Assembly (NCBI GenBank): GCA_036936605.1
Contig: JAUPFV010000001.1
Coordinates: forward strand, 320,690,250-320,754,249
DNA from: Limnanthes douglasii subsp. nivea
Taxonomy: Eukaryota; Streptophyta; Magnoliopsida; Brassicales; Limnanthaceae
DNA: 64,000 bases
Reading direction: 5' to 3'
Below the pieces are notes generated by a model. The model was not told the DNA's origin, ran no database searches, and saw only the letters and a program-made list of their open reading frames with translations. Below, in pieces: positions 1 through 10,497 of this stretch. Both the position numbers and the translations under genes were made by a program. The number at the start of each line of letters is the position of its first letter. Within the stretch, counting starts at the first letter, position 1.

Positions 1-838
1 AACATTTTTTTCGCGACAAAATTGGGTTTTTACAATCGATATTCCTCCAAAATTTATAATTTTTTGAGGTATTATACTCCAAACTCTAATTTTTTGTAAA
101 ATAAAATCTAGATACTCAAATAATACATAAATTCCAAAAATATAATAAAATAACTCACGACATAAACGTCAAAATCAACTGAGTGAAAACACAATAAATC
201 ATGTATGAATTCAAATTAGCATAGAATAAATCCAACATGCTTCATATTAAGTTAAAAAATTTAACTCGCTAACATGGAGTGAAAATAACATTTAATTTTT
301 ATTTTTATTTTTATTTTTTATTTTTTTATGTAATATATTTTTATAGAATATAACTGTCCTATCCTAACTAAAATTTAAAAAAAAAAAATCATTAAAAACC
401 CAAAAATGAAGAACTTTGAAATACATTTATTAATCTTAAATGACCATGATCCATATATTTAACTTAATACTTTCCGAAAACTTGAGTGTTAAGAATTAGA
501 ACATGGCCAAAGTTGAGTTTGAGTGGGAGTGAAGTAATAGTATACATTTAGGGTAAGAAGAATAAAAGGAGTTAGGTTAAATAAATTAGAGGTTGTACGG
601 CTAAAAAGTTTAGGAAGATTCAAAGTCTTATTCAAAGAGAAAGAAGAAGAAACAAAGAGAATTAATGGTTTACGTAAAGGAGATGTACAAGCGATCAATA
701 GATCGGTCAAGAAGACCAGATCTTGATCTAATCAAGATACCTCTCTCTATTTACAATTCTTTACTTTCTTTTAGAGTGCTTATTTTAAATAATTATTTTT
801 CCTTATATTTAAGGCAAATATGTTTTAGTATACAACAA
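1..838. other. A+T-rich stretch without a recognisable gene
   Basis: Short open frames occur on both strands (for example 489-710 minus), but none has a recognisable domain, coding-like composition or splice context. Homopolymer and T-rich runs near 300-330 and 370-390 are simple low-complexity DNA. I see nothing functional that I can support here. Confidence 0.6.
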
Positions 839-1010
839 AGGATCCTGCTAACCGGTGCTCTTGGCACCGGATGAGGATTTTAAATACTTTTCGGAAAAAT
901 TACATCATTTAATAATTAAATTAATTTATTTTTATTTTATATAATAGAAAAAATTTCCGAAATAGGTAACTTTCTTCTTCCTTTAACCGGGACACCGGTT
1001 AGCATTTCCT
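839..1010. mobile_element. 172-bp MITE-like element with inverted ends
   Basis: The left end (AGGATCCTGCTAACCGGTG) and the reverse complement of the right end (AGGAAATGCTAACCGGTG) match over about 18 bp. Each end also carries a second CCGG, so the ends look like short G+C-rich hairpins around an A+T-rich core. The flanks ATACAACAA and ATAACAAAA are only loosely similar, so a target duplication is not proven. No coding capacity. It could be a non-autonomous DNA transposon or a solitary hairpin repeat. The superfamily cannot be assigned from this copy. Confidence 0.5.
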
Positions 1011-3512
1011 ATAACAAAAGTACGATGATTCATGAATACAAAATAATGTGAATATAATTAGAATATTCGTATGAGTTTTAAACATTATAAATATGATTAA
1101 CTATCCTCATTTTTTATTTATTTATTTAATTATCTATGATTATGATATTTAGTTTATGGATATAGTAATCTTAGTTGTTTTCTAAAAACGTATCCAGAAT
1201 TATGTATTAGACCATACGCAGTGTAGTGAAGATATTTCATCTCCTAAAAGCGCTTCCCATCAGCATAATCCCCAAATAATTCTGTAAAAAATCTCACTCC
1301 ACGCAGCAGTGCATATTTCTTCGTTCAGCATACCCCACCATATTATTATATCTTCCACATCATTCTATCATACAATATCCTACCATTTATTTTTATTTAC
1401 CTTTCTTATTATTTACTATATATTTACATTAAAATTATATATATTAAAATAAATAATTTTCATAAATTAAAATAATATTTTCTTTTTACAAATATAAACT
1501 ATAAAATTGAAATAATTAAAAATATAATACATAATATATAGTATATTTAAATTTCAAATTATTTTTATTTTTGTTACTTACTAAAATGTTTCGAAAATAT
1601 TGGATAAAAAAAACTAAAAAACTTTCGGTGTCCGAATCAAACAAACCAAGTCTCTATTTATAGATCTCAAAAAAATCAAACACACGACCTTCCAATCACG
1701 CGCTCATCTATTCCATCAATTTAGCTGATCCATCCTAACATCTTTTTCAACGATGTATTTATATATTATAAGGCTAATAAGATTATAACGTTATTTTTAT
1801 ATTATTTTATTTCAAAATGAAAATTGAGAAAAGGCATAAACATAGAGGTAGGGAAAGAGAGGCTGTTTCTCTTTAGAGGAGACAAATAGAGGTTTTAAAG
1901 GTATATCTCATATAATTAGATGTCATGGTACTGACTGACAAGACCAAATCTTTATTTTTATCATACAAATTGGTTTCTTCTCCTACAATCTCACTTTTCA
2001 TAATTCTCTCCAAAACCTTTTCCTTTATTTTTTTAAAACCCCGATATCCAATTTTAAAACATTACTTTAACCCTAAAAGAATATAAAAGAATATACGACC
2101 ACTACACCAATCTCTAACCTTAATACTCCTATAGTATTAAAAAATATAAAAAGAAAGATTATAGATATAGAGAGAGAAAGAGAAAAAGACATTCCAGTTG
2201 TTACTTGCTGTTGTTACTTTTGAGAATCGCAGTTCCAAAGCTCAATAATTAAGCTGCCTTGTTTTACACATTTACTTTGCATGCATGCATTTCTTGTAAT
2301 TATTGAAACAAATTCAAAAAATTACTTGTATTTTCAACTTTGACCATATCTTTATTTTTCCTATCAAAATATGTGTTCTTTTATAACCTACAAGTATCCA
2401 AGCCAAAGGAAACATATAGTTGAAATATAAATGGTAAAAAATAATGACGGTGGGAGTCAAGATTAAAAAACATATAAAAATAAACAAAATTAGTAATTTA
2501 TGTATATCAACCGCTCACGTAATATCTTCTAAACTATGCTAAACAAAATTACATTTACTTCGCAAATTCAATTTATATATTTTAATCTTGACATGTTATA
2601 TTGTAAATAGATTAAGTTATTGTCTCGAAAGAGGTAGCCATCGGTTAAATATATTATTTGTGACAAAAAATCATGAATTTGAATTCTTTTACAAAAAAAA
2701 TTTAGTTAGTTGAGCATGTAACTTAGTGTGATCTTGTTTTTATAATAATGATATAAATATTAATAAAAAAAACCTAAATTAATGTGGGTAAAATAAAAAC
2801 ACAAATTTTTTTAAATTTTTACACTTATAATGATGTAAAGTGATAGTAATAAAATTATGTAATTATTTTTTAATTGAAGTTTGTAATGCATGCATGCATG
2901 TTAATTAGTCTTAATGTGATTAGAAAGAAATGATTTAAGTAGTCGTAATATTGATTAGTAGTCTGCCACCCAGATACGTTCTTTTGATAACTCTTGAAAA
3001 TATAACCAAGACCGAGTGGGTCCCACTAAATCCAACGAGCCACTGAACATTATGATTGACAAAACATGTGTACGTTTCTCTAAGCTTTTGGTAATTATGG
3101 CCGAGTCACTATAATCAAGTAATATTCGGGGATGATTAGGCAAATCCCATGATTTCATTAAGATCTGTGTTCATATACAGCCAGAGGCGCAATTTTAACA
3201 ACTAGAATTGTAATGCAGTAAATTTATTTAATTTAGTAGTACTAGTAGGAGTACTAGTATTCACGTGAACTTGGGTCGCGTGAGGAGAGCATGTAACATA
3301 TGAGCTAGTGCATGTAATGGCGAATCGTAATCCCAAGTGCCTTGGGCAGCTAATTTATTATTCTAATCCCCCACATTTAAAGATTACTCTACCATTTTAC
3401 TAACTTATCGATTCTGCCAAACAAAATTCCATGTCGACAACTAATTCACGAGCTTTTTTATATATTTTACATGTTTCTTTAAAATATAGTTTTATATATT
3501 AGTAAAATTTTC
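1011..3512. other. A+T-rich intergenic stretch
   Basis: No convincing open frame, splice pattern or element boundary is visible. Purine-rich patches (1840-1880 and 2150-2190) and GCATGCATGCAT runs (near 2280 and 2888) resemble plant leader or regulatory DNA but have no adjoining coding sequence. The part around 3240-3420 is less A+T-rich and may be a fragment of an old repeat. Confidence 0.5.
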
Positions 3513-3520
3513 TGCATATT

Positions 3521-3745
3521 ATTTTTTACGGGGAACCTGCAGCCGCTACCCAAAGTGCAATGAATGCGCACAGGGTAAACCCTCGGTGGTCTGACGCGAT
3601 AGCCTGCAAACCAACGCTAGAAGGTAAACCACATAAGGTGACAGACTCAGCCGATAAAGCGTATGTAGAGGGACTCGAACTCATGACCTTTTGGTCACAA
3701 CCATACCATACTCAACCAACCCGGCTATCCCCTTGGGGGCTTTTA
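3521..3745 (-). mobile_element. tRNA-derived SINE
   Basis: Read on the minus strand, the element starts near 3745 with a tRNA-like head. An A-box-like TAGCCGGGTTGG lies near 3728, and a B box GAGTTCGAGTCCC near 3675, at about the spacing expected of an internal RNA polymerase III promoter. The body ends around the string GGGTAGCGGCTGC and a short A-rich 3' tail at 3521-3528. It is flanked by the direct repeat TGCATATT at 3513-3520 and 3746-3753, the target duplication expected of target-primed reverse transcription. It has no coding capacity and would depend on LINE enzymes for movement. LINEs are present in this window, but a specific partner is not shown. It resembles the Au-like class of plant SINEs; the family assignment is inference. 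Confidence 0.85.
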
Positions 3746-3753
3746 TGCATATT

Positions 3754-4235
3754 TATTTCAATCGACAAAGGATATGTCTACCTATTATGATTAACTACTT
3801 TAAATGCAACTATAAACAAAATATATTTAAATATTTATAAATTATCATATAAAAACGTCTTCTATATACGAGTTTACGGTTTTTGAAATATAATTAAAAA
3901 TAAAATAAAATCTATAATCAATATAACAACCGTTCTTCACTCTAGTATGATATTGTCCGTTTTGGTCCGAAGGTTCGCACGAATTTATTTTTTGTCCATT
4001 TTCAAAAGGTTTCGTAATAGTTAAGATATGTTTTTACTTATATACCATTGGTCTTTCCCATGTTTAACCAATGTGCAATGTAGAACTTTAGTCACCGGCT
4101 TAACGAATCCTCCTCTCGAACAAAGTACCACCTTAGTATTCTCTCAATTGACTTACATCCGCACACTCTAATCAGGTTAATGGTACCTGAATCATAGAGG
4201 CACTACGGATGTTACCACTATTAGACTAACACTTG
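3754..4235. other. Probable retroelement debris
   Basis: 3754-3950 is A+T-rich with nothing recognisable. 3960-4235 is more balanced in composition and reads like degraded repeat DNA, with no open frame and no clear boundary. It directly abuts the copia gag fragment at 4236, so part of it may be the continuation of that element or a second insertion into it. Confidence 0.3.
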
Positions 4236-4412
4236 TTTTGTTCTTTAGCGTCACTCCAATCAAACCACACTGATTGATGAGCCAAATGCGGTCCGAACTA
4301 GGATCTTTGGAGCAGCTCATTCACCTTGAGCCAGGTTTGTTGGTTCATCATGTTTCGCATCTGAGAATTTGACCACGGTCGTGTTCTGTCTGGGTCTGGC
4401 GCTCTTATACCA
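4236..4412 (-). pseudogene. Ty1-copia primer-binding site and gag start (fragment)
   Basis: On the minus strand, TGGTATAAGAGCGCCAG (4396-4412) matches the usual copia primer-binding site, which pairs with the 3' end of initiator tRNA-Met. It is followed by an open frame with Met about 55 bases on (MRNMMNQQTWLKVNE...), ending at 4298. This is the normal layout just downstream of a 5' LTR. Only the beginning of gag is recognisable. The rest of the internal region is missing, because unrelated-looking DNA starts below about 4235. Typed as a fragment, not a gene. Confidence 0.6.
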
Positions 4413-4850
4413 ATTTTATTATAAATCACTATGCAATTTATCACAAATGTCTCAAGCACATAACACAAACAAAACAAAACATGGATAAAGGACAGAAAAT
4501 AAAATAACACATGATTTAACGTGGTTCGACCATTGTCTACGTCCACGGCCGTCGCTAAAGAAAAGTGTTTCACTATGATAGAATAGGGTTACAGATTTCA
4601 GATTGTGTTTTTGTGTAACCCTGATAATCTATTTATATGGAATAAATAGACGTACTAGATAATGGTTTTAATGGGATCATATACACAAGACTAAAGATGA
4701 CATTACATTATAACTTCACTATCAATGACACAAAACTGTACCGCCGAACACAGTATACTGTCAAGGCATTATTTAACTCATTCAAAACAGGTAGTTAGAT
4801 TGAGTTAAAATACACACAAACTAACTTCATAATTGTAGTTCATTAAACTT
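4413..4850 (-). repeat. Ty1-copia 5' LTR (minus-strand element)
   Basis: This segment abuts the primer-binding site at 4412. It shares a series of blocks with the LTR at 43112-43500, in the same order and orientation: AATCACTATNCAAT, ACGTGGTTCGAC, a GTTTCACTANGA block, CATATACACAAGA, and a CTGTCAAGGCATTATT-like block. The right limit is approximate. It belongs to the same retroelement family as the 43-46 kb remnant. The geometry shows that these are two separate copies rather than two halves of one. Confidence 0.65.
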
Positions 4851-4989
4851 GGTGTCGGAAACCTTTCGCAGAAACACTTAAACTTTTCTAGTTTTATAAA
4901 TTGTTAGATGTATGTGTAATGGATGTGTTAGGTGTATACTAGAATTAACTCGTCAACAGAAGTACTATTGAAAGACTACATATGCCAAA

Positions 4990-5640
4990 GATGGATTAGT
5001 CGAAGACATGTATATACGGGGACTGTTAGCTTCTCTTAAGACAAAGTTGCGGCCAAGAATTAGATGCAAAGATGTTTGTTCTAGCCTAAGGGAAAGTTTG
5101 ACCAAAACATGTTGGTTGTTTTCTACGAGGCCAAAAACCTGAGTCGAAAGGGTAGAAACTAAGTTGATGCATGTTGTGGATGATATGATCCGAATGAGTC
5201 TGCCAAAGCTACATGGTCAAAGCTTCAATACTACTATGTTTTGTTCTTGGGTAGAACGGGCCTCAAATGGTTGAAGACATGATGGTTGTTTTCTAGTGGG
5301 ATAAAGACCTACGTTGAAAAGGGTAGAAGTCGGGCCGATACAGGTTGTCGATAGTCTGATCCTAACCCGTATATCAAACAAACGTTGGTTGCAGCTTGAA
5401 TCATGCGTTATGTTCTCGGGTGAAATTGGGCTTCTTCATATGGGCTTTTAAGTGTGATTACAGTCTCATCCATTGATTAAGTATTTTAGTATGAAATATT
5501 TATTGTATTAGGGATTTATGATAGTCGTTAAATAAAGTGATTTAATGTGGAATGTCTATTGTATTAGGATTTTATGATAGTTTTTTATTAAAGTGATTTA
5601 ATTTTAGATGTCTAAGGTATTTTAGTATTATCTAAACCAT
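4990..5640. repeat. Decayed repeat with internal direct duplication
   Basis: Two diverged direct copies of about 150 bp lie at about 5109-5265 and 5282-5435. Each starts with TTGGTTGTTTTCTA or ATGGTTGTTTTCTA and contains a GTCGAAAGGGTAGAA-like block, a TGATCC block and a final TATGTT(T)TNG box. A second, shorter duplication follows near 5480-5620, with the phrase TTTATTGTATTAGGNNTTTATGATAG twice. It looks like the tail of a degraded LTR element, but no protein match or clean boundary is visible. Confidence 0.4.
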
Positions 5641-6753
5641 TTGATCTCAAGAGAAGTTCGGAATTTGCGTGTGAAGTCTAGAACTAAAAGAAACAAAACA
5701 TAGTATCAAGATGTGACATGAGTAATGAAGTGAGAAGCGAGTCTGTACTCTTTAGTGAGATAAAACTCTGGTATTTTGGACAGAGAAGTGATGTGAGAGT
5801 TAAACACTAAAAATAGAGTTCTGTAATCATGTTATTTTTTAAACTGTGAGAGTTTGTAATGGAGAGTGATTGAAAATTTTATGTTTGGTGAGTGTTATAT
5901 AACCTCCTTACTAATAAAAACATAATATCCGTCATAATTCAAATCATTTTAAATATTATTTTTTATGTTTGGTTTTATTTGATGAATAAGTTTTTTTTTA
6001 TAAAAAGACGAATAATTTAATTGATGTTTTATTACTTTTAAAAAGTTAAAATCATATTATTTTTATTAATTTTTTAAAAACAAAAGACAACTTACCATTA
6101 AAAATTGTTAAAATTAAGTGGATTGTAATATTATTTATTACCCACTAATTGGTTGTTTAAGACTATTAGTAGTAGTATTTTTATAAATTTTATTACAACG
6201 TCGGATTAATTAATGATTTAATGGAAGGTTGATATGAACAAAATCTTTACATTTTTAATGAGTTACGGATGCTATATAAAAACCAAAGGATTAAATAGTA
6301 AAAAAAAGGAAGAAAACCGAGATACGACTAGTAATAAACTAAGATAATTTGCATACAAAGTCTTGTAAATTGTAACATAATTAATTAGTACTAGTAATTT
6401 AGTAAAGAAAGATTGATATGCAGAGAATCTTTTGGAAAGTGGTAGTGTACTATACTTATCCCGTTTGTCGAACTAACTCGGGTTTTCTTCACCAATCTCA
6501 AGACGATCCGATTCTTTCTTTCTCCCTGTGGTTTGGTTTGGTTTCTCTCTCTAGATTGTCGTGAGTAAATTTAATTTTGAATCTTTGGATCAATATTCCC
6601 TTTAACTTTGTTTGTTCAGGTCAGGTTTTGCCCTAACCCTAATCAATGTGGGCTCCTCACTTTTTTTCTCTTTTCCACTTCTGGTTTCTTGGATGTCTAT
6701 ATTTTGTTTTTGACCTCTTTTCTAGTAGTATTTGTATCTTTGACCCACCTCAT
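5641..6753. other. A+T-rich flank of the hAT element
   Basis: No gene is recognised. A short open frame at 6608-6802 runs into the hAT terminal repeat and lacks any known motif. The stretch 6420-6750 has a more balanced composition and a TC-rich section (6510-6560) that could be part of an older gene or element into which the hAT element inserted at 6762. I cannot support a specific call. Confidence 0.4.
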
Positions 6754-6761
6754 ACCATACT
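6754..6761. repeat. hAT target-site duplication, left copy
   Basis: ACCATACT directly precedes the left terminal repeat and is identical to the 8 bp at 12812-12819. An 8-bp duplication is the hallmark of hAT transposition. Perfect identity suggests a fairly recent insertion. Confidence 0.95.
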
Positions 6762-6853
6762 TAGAGGTGTCTAATGGTTCAGGAACCATGGTTCAAAGCT
6801 GACAACCTGCTTAAGAACTGGCGGTCTACCTGCGAAACTGGCCCATTAGGACT

Positions 6854-6974
6854 GCAACCCGCCGAGACCGCAACCCGCCGAGACCGCATAAGGAGCAACC
6901 CGCCAGGACCGCAACCCGCCGAGACCGCAACCCGCCGAGACCGCAACCCGCCGAGACCGCAACCCGGCAGGACT
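6854..6974 (+). repeat. Left subterminal array of a 16-bp repeat
   Basis: Seven copies of GCAACCCGCCGAGACC start at 6854, 6870, 6895, 6911, 6927, 6943 and 6959. The last and one middle copy are diverged, and a GCATAAGGA spacer follows the second. A block GAAACTGGCCCATTA precedes the array at 6834. The array is far richer in G+C than its surroundings. In hAT elements, subterminal repeats are the usual binding sites for the transposase DNA-binding domain, and that role is inferred here. Confidence 0.9.
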
Positions 6975-7544
6975 GCGAAACCACGGTTTATTTGTAAAAA
7001 ACCGGTGGTTTATTGGTAAATATTATGCTGATTTTATTTATTTTATATCCAAAATGTTATATTTAAAAAATATTGAGATATTGCATATTATTATAGAATT
7101 ATTATTACATTTTTGTTAATATTAATTTGTTTTGGTTATTAAGTTTTTTAGTGTTGTAATTATTATATAGTCCAAAATTTTAAATATTACTTATGTTATT
7201 ATCACATTTTGAATATTATTATTATGTTTTTAGATCTAATACAAACCAAAACTATATCTTATCATGTTAAAATATTACAAATTCTACGGTTATAATTTTA
7301 ATATTACATTTTGATTACTATTGTGATTTGGTTTTAAATTTTACAAGTGTTTGTTATTATTTTTTAAACCAAAATTAGATCTTATGAAGTTATAAGTATT
7401 TCATAATACATTTGTTGTTGTTATAATAAAAGGTAAAGTCATTTTTGGATAATTTAGCCGTTCACAGTTTATACTCGTGCGGGCCAGGAGTTGTACAAAT
7501 ATTTTCAAATTACAATACAAAATAGCAAAAAACTATTACAAACA

Positions 7545-9683
7545 TCATTCATCTCCAGCTTCGTCTTCTTCGTAAGTAAAATCTTCGTCGTCATTTTCGT
7601 TTTCTTCCGCAATTTCTTGTTCAAGTATATCTTCGTAATCATCCGGATAATCTTCGAAGATGTCGTCTACGTTCACTTCGTCTCTGAACTCTATGTCTTG
7701 CATCCTTTTATCCGCCGCTGTCCAATCCTTAACTGCCACAAGCACTCCAAGTGCTTTGCCCGTCAATCTTGTTCTCTTAGTCGTGTATTGCAACCTCGCT
7801 TGGCTGAAAGCACACTCACTTGCAACTGTAGACATAGGTATAGCATAAATCTCTTTAACAATCCTGCAAAGAATAGGAAACTCTTCAGTTTTGGTACCCC
7901 ACCATCGTATGATATCTTCAATACCTTGGTCTTGATAATTCGTAAAGTCAAACCTAGTGGTCCAATATCTATACAACTCATTATCAGATTGAGGGGTTTC
8001 TGTAACATTGTTGTTTCGTAACATTGCCAATCGAATATAGTTAGTATTTCTCCCTCTACCCCTATTGTTACTACTGCTTACATTTGTAGATGTATTTGAT
8101 CTATATCTTGCAGCATACTTATCATAGATATTATACAAACTATCATATATACCGCTAATATACCCTTGAGGGTCAATTGGTTCGGTCGGTGGTATATCTG
8201 TAGGAAACCGTACAGATTTATAAAAGCAATCAACTAGCAATTCAAATTTTTCTTTTCGTGAAAAAGGATCTAAAAGGCAAGCAAATGAATAACTATCAGG
8301 GATTGGATGAAAATACTTTGTGAACTTATATTCCATTCCAGGCACCATGTCTACGCATGCATAAAGTGATCTAAATTCATCCATATGCATGGCAAGATTA
8401 GCAATCGTGAAAAGGGCCAAATGAGCATTAGGTTGATTTTGTGAAGAAAAGGTTAGGGTGTTTTCTTTAAAAAGTCTTAAAAATCTTAACATGTGTGCAC
8501 AAAATTTCCAATGATCTGGTTCAATTGGTGTTTCACGATATGTATTATAAAGCGTCGATATCTCTTCTTTAAAAACATGCGCACGTGCAAGCATTGTGTA
8601 AGTAGAATTCCATCTAGTTTCGACATCTAATAAAAGTTTCTTATATTTTTTCCCATTTGAAAGAACAAGTGTTTTAAAAGCTCTTTTTTTAGCAGCGGAT
8701 GTCGAGCAAAATAGGATCCCATTTTTTATAGGGGTAATATAATCACCCTGAACCTTACGTATTCCTTCTTTCGCAATTAATTGAAGTACGTGGCATAAAC
8801 ATTTGGTGTGAAACAATTTTGGAAAAGGAGGATTGCAATCTGCTATAAGATATGTTATAGCACTAATATTAGAAGATGCATTATCCAACGAAATAGACAT
8901 AATCTTGTTTTTAATGCCATAAACATTCATGCATTCAGTCATACTCTCCCTAATTATTTGTGCGGTATGCTTCCCAATTGATTCAAACCATATAATTCTC
9001 CTTTGGAGGACCCATTGGGCGTCCATCCAATGGAGGGTAACACATATCATATCTAAATCAGTAAAAGTAGCTATGTCACTAGTAATCGAAACATTCCATG
9101 GCAAAGTCTGCATAGTTTGAATAATCTCTTTTTTTCTTTGTAAATAATATTTAAAGGCTAGCGATCGCAAAGAGGTACGTGGAATGCGTGTTGCCTGTGG
9201 GTTTACCCCAACTTGCATCCAATTTTTGTATCTCCAAGAATCCCCAAAACTAAATGGTTGTAAACTACCGACTGCATAAATCATTGTTTCTTCCCTATAC
9301 GTATCGTGGTTAAACTCAAAAGGAAGACCTGTTTGAGGGTTCGTGCAAACATTAGTTGGGTTAGGTTTTGTAGGATCATATATTTCATGTTTCGTTAAAT
9401 GTTTTACCATAGTGCTAGTGCCCATATTTCTAGATCCACTTACGTGAAGATAACGTTTATTGCACTCTTTACAAATACAAAACAAACCATCTTCTGATAG
9501 AGTATAGTGATTCCAAATCCAAGATGTTTTCTTACGAGATCTCCCCCCACTAGTACTTCCACCACCACTTTCGCGGGAGGAGAGTGTGTCAACGTGAGGG
9601 AATTCTGTAGAAAAATCATCCATGGTATTGAGATCCACATTAGATGGTGGGTTTATCCCAGTATTTCTACGTTTTGAATTCAT
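7545..9683 (-). CDS. hAT transposase, BED zinc finger plus DDE core, intact (712 aa)
   Basis: Encodes the enzyme that would cut and rejoin the element ends. The N-terminal 50 residues are polar and Gly/Ser-rich. A BED zinc finger follows at about residues 55-100, with C71, C74, H95 and H99 as likely ligands. The hAT RNase H-like core shows the acidic triad: D203 in TSDIATF, D267 in SLDNASSN and E623 in ASECAFS. The conserved CHVLQLI (297-303) and TRWNSTY (356-362) blocks are present, and the hAT dimerisation region lies at about 600-655. The C-terminus (668-712) is a strongly acidic tail. The frame is open further upstream to 9743, but that extension has no ATG start. The first ATG, at 9683, is chosen. 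There is no internal stop or frameshift. The architecture matches RICESLEEPER/Ac-type plant proteins. Because both element ends and target duplications are present, it is a transposon gene rather than a domesticated host gene. Confidence 0.93.
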   Translation of the reverse strand: MNSKRRNTGINPPSNVDLNTMDDFSTEFPHVDTLSSRESGGGSTSGGRSRKKTSWIWNHYTLSEDGLFCICKECNKRYLHVSGSRNMGTSTMVKHLTKHEIYDPTKPNPTNVCTNPQTGLPFEFNHDTYREETMIYAVGSLQPFSFGDSWRYKNWMQVGVNPQATRIPRTSLRSLAFKYYLQRKKEIIQTMQTLPWNVSITSDIATFTDLDMICVTLHWMDAQWVLQRRIIWFESIGKHTAQIIRESMTECMNVYGIKNKIMSISLDNASSNISAITYLIADCNPPFPKLFHTKCLCHVLQLIAKEGIRKVQGDYITPIKNGILFCSTSAAKKRAFKTLVLSNGKKYKKLLLDVETRWNSTYTMLARAHVFKEEISTLYNTYRETPIEPDHWKFCAHMLRFLRLFKENTLTFSSQNQPNAHLALFTIANLAMHMDEFRSLYACVDMVPGMEYKFTKYFHPIPDSYSFACLLDPFSRKEKFELLVDCFYKSVRFPTDIPPTEPIDPQGYISGIYDSLYNIYDKYAARYRSNTSTNVSSSNNRGRGRNTNYIRLAMLRNNNVTETPQSDNELYRYWTTRFDFTNYQDQGIEDIIRWWGTKTEEFPILCRIVKEIYAIPMSTVASECAFSQARLQYTTKRTRLTGKALGVLVAVKDWTAADKRMQDIEFRDEVNVDDIFEDYPDDYEDILEQEIAEENENDDEDFTYEEDEAGDE

Positions 9684-9745
9684 TTTAAAACTAATAACAG
9701 TTTTTTTTTCAAATATGCAATAAAATACTAATAATAAAATCACAA

Positions 9746-9828
9746 TTTAGACTAATAACAAGATATAACAACTAAATTTAGACTAATAACAAGATAGAAC
9801 AACTAAATTTAGACTAATAACAACTAAG
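9746..9828 (-). repeat. 31-bp tandem repeat in the transposase leader
   Basis: About 2.7 copies of a unit starting TTTAGACTAATAACAAGATA lie at 9746, 9777 and 9808, between the transposase ATG and its TATA box. They fall in the presumed 5' untranslated region. No function is evident. Confidence 0.8.
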
Positions 9829-9991
9829 AAACAATTTGCGGAAAAACAAAAATCAAACAATTTCGAAAGTAGGAGTAGAATAAGTAAAATAACTAATTGT
9901 AGTTTTCTAGAACTTATCGAACAAATAGATAGATTTAGAGAGAAGTAGAGAGTTGTTTGAGAGGTGTGAGTATTGGTGTTGGGGTCTCCTC

Positions 9992-9999
9992 TACTTATA
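9992..9999 (-). promoter_or_regulatory. TATA box of the transposase gene
   Basis: TATAAGTA on the minus strand lies about 310 bp upstream of the transposase ATG. It is followed by a CT/AC-rich leader typical of plant transcripts. It mirrors the TATA box at 10358 on the other strand, so the palindrome array lies between two divergent core promoters. Confidence 0.6.
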
Positions 10000-10046
10000 G
10001 GGGAGACCCAAAAAAAAAAACCGAAAAAACAAAAAAAAAAAATCGC

Positions 10047-10315
10047 CCGGACCATCCGGATGGGCGTCCGGATGGTCCGGACACATGATCCGGGGCATCC
10101 GGACAGTTTCGCCCGGACGCCCGGACAGACAATTCGGACCATCCGGACGCCCATCCGGATGGTCCGATTGGAACCGGGGCATCCGGACGATCGTCCGGAT
10201 GCCCCGGTTCAACCAACGGCTAGTTCAAACGAACTAGCCGTTGGCAACGGCCAAAAGCGGACCATCCGCACGCGTGGCCGGATGGTCCGCTTGATGACGT
10301 CATGCTGACGTCATC
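10047..10315. promoter_or_regulatory. Chain of perfect inverted repeats between the divergent hAT genes
   Basis: A G+C- and CpG-rich block set in A+T-rich DNA consists of consecutive inverted repeats. 10047-10080 has 14-bp perfect arms and a 6-base loop. 10135-10166 has 13-bp arms and the complementary loop. 10171-10210 is a perfect 40-bp palindrome without spacer. 10213-10244 has 14-bp arms and a 4-base loop. 10255-10292 has 14-bp arms. 10293-10315 has 10-bp arms and contains TGACGTCA twice (10295 and 10306), the core of plant bZIP sites. The recurring arm unit is CCATCCGGA/TCCGGATGG. Homopolymeric A tracts border the block. It probably acts as a shared regulatory region or protein-binding array; this is inference. 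Confidence 0.85.
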
Positions 10316-10357
10316 AAACGGCTAGTAGAAAAAAAAAAAAAAAACACAAAATTACCC

Positions 10358-10365
10358 TATAAATA
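10358..10365 (+). promoter_or_regulatory. TATA box of the second hAT gene
   Basis: TATAAATA lies 133 bp before the ATG at 10498. It is followed by a C/T-rich leader with repeated CACTACAAATCT phrases. A TTTCAGGT just before the ATG could be a 3' splice site, so a 5' leader intron is possible. Confidence 0.65.
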
Positions 10366-10497
10366 CACCCTACATCCTCCTATATTTTTCACTACAAATC
10401 TCTCCCTCTCCACTACAAATCTATCCCCTCTCTCTACTACACTTCTCTAAATTTTTTTTATATTTTTCAAACTCTATTTAAATTTCAGGTTTCGCAA

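Noticed and set aside
1207..1345. Possible Harbinger/Tourist MITE beginning TTAGACCATACGCAGTG
   Set aside because: No inverted partner of the end could be found downstream, and no second TTA duplication is paired with it.
6854..6974. Possible CRISPR-like array (regular short repeats)
   Set aside because: Units are contiguous without unique spacers, the DNA is plant nuclear, and the same array recurs at the other end of a hAT element.
7491..8021. Plus-strand frame of 176 codons
   Set aside because: It lies antisense to the C-terminus of the hAT transposase, and the transposase frame has clear domains. The plus frame has none.
9973..10308. Open frames on both strands through the palindrome block, with repeated His-Pro-Asp peptides
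   Set aside because: The repeated peptides are produced by the inverted DNA repeats. The same phrase appears on both strands and starts inside the promoter region.
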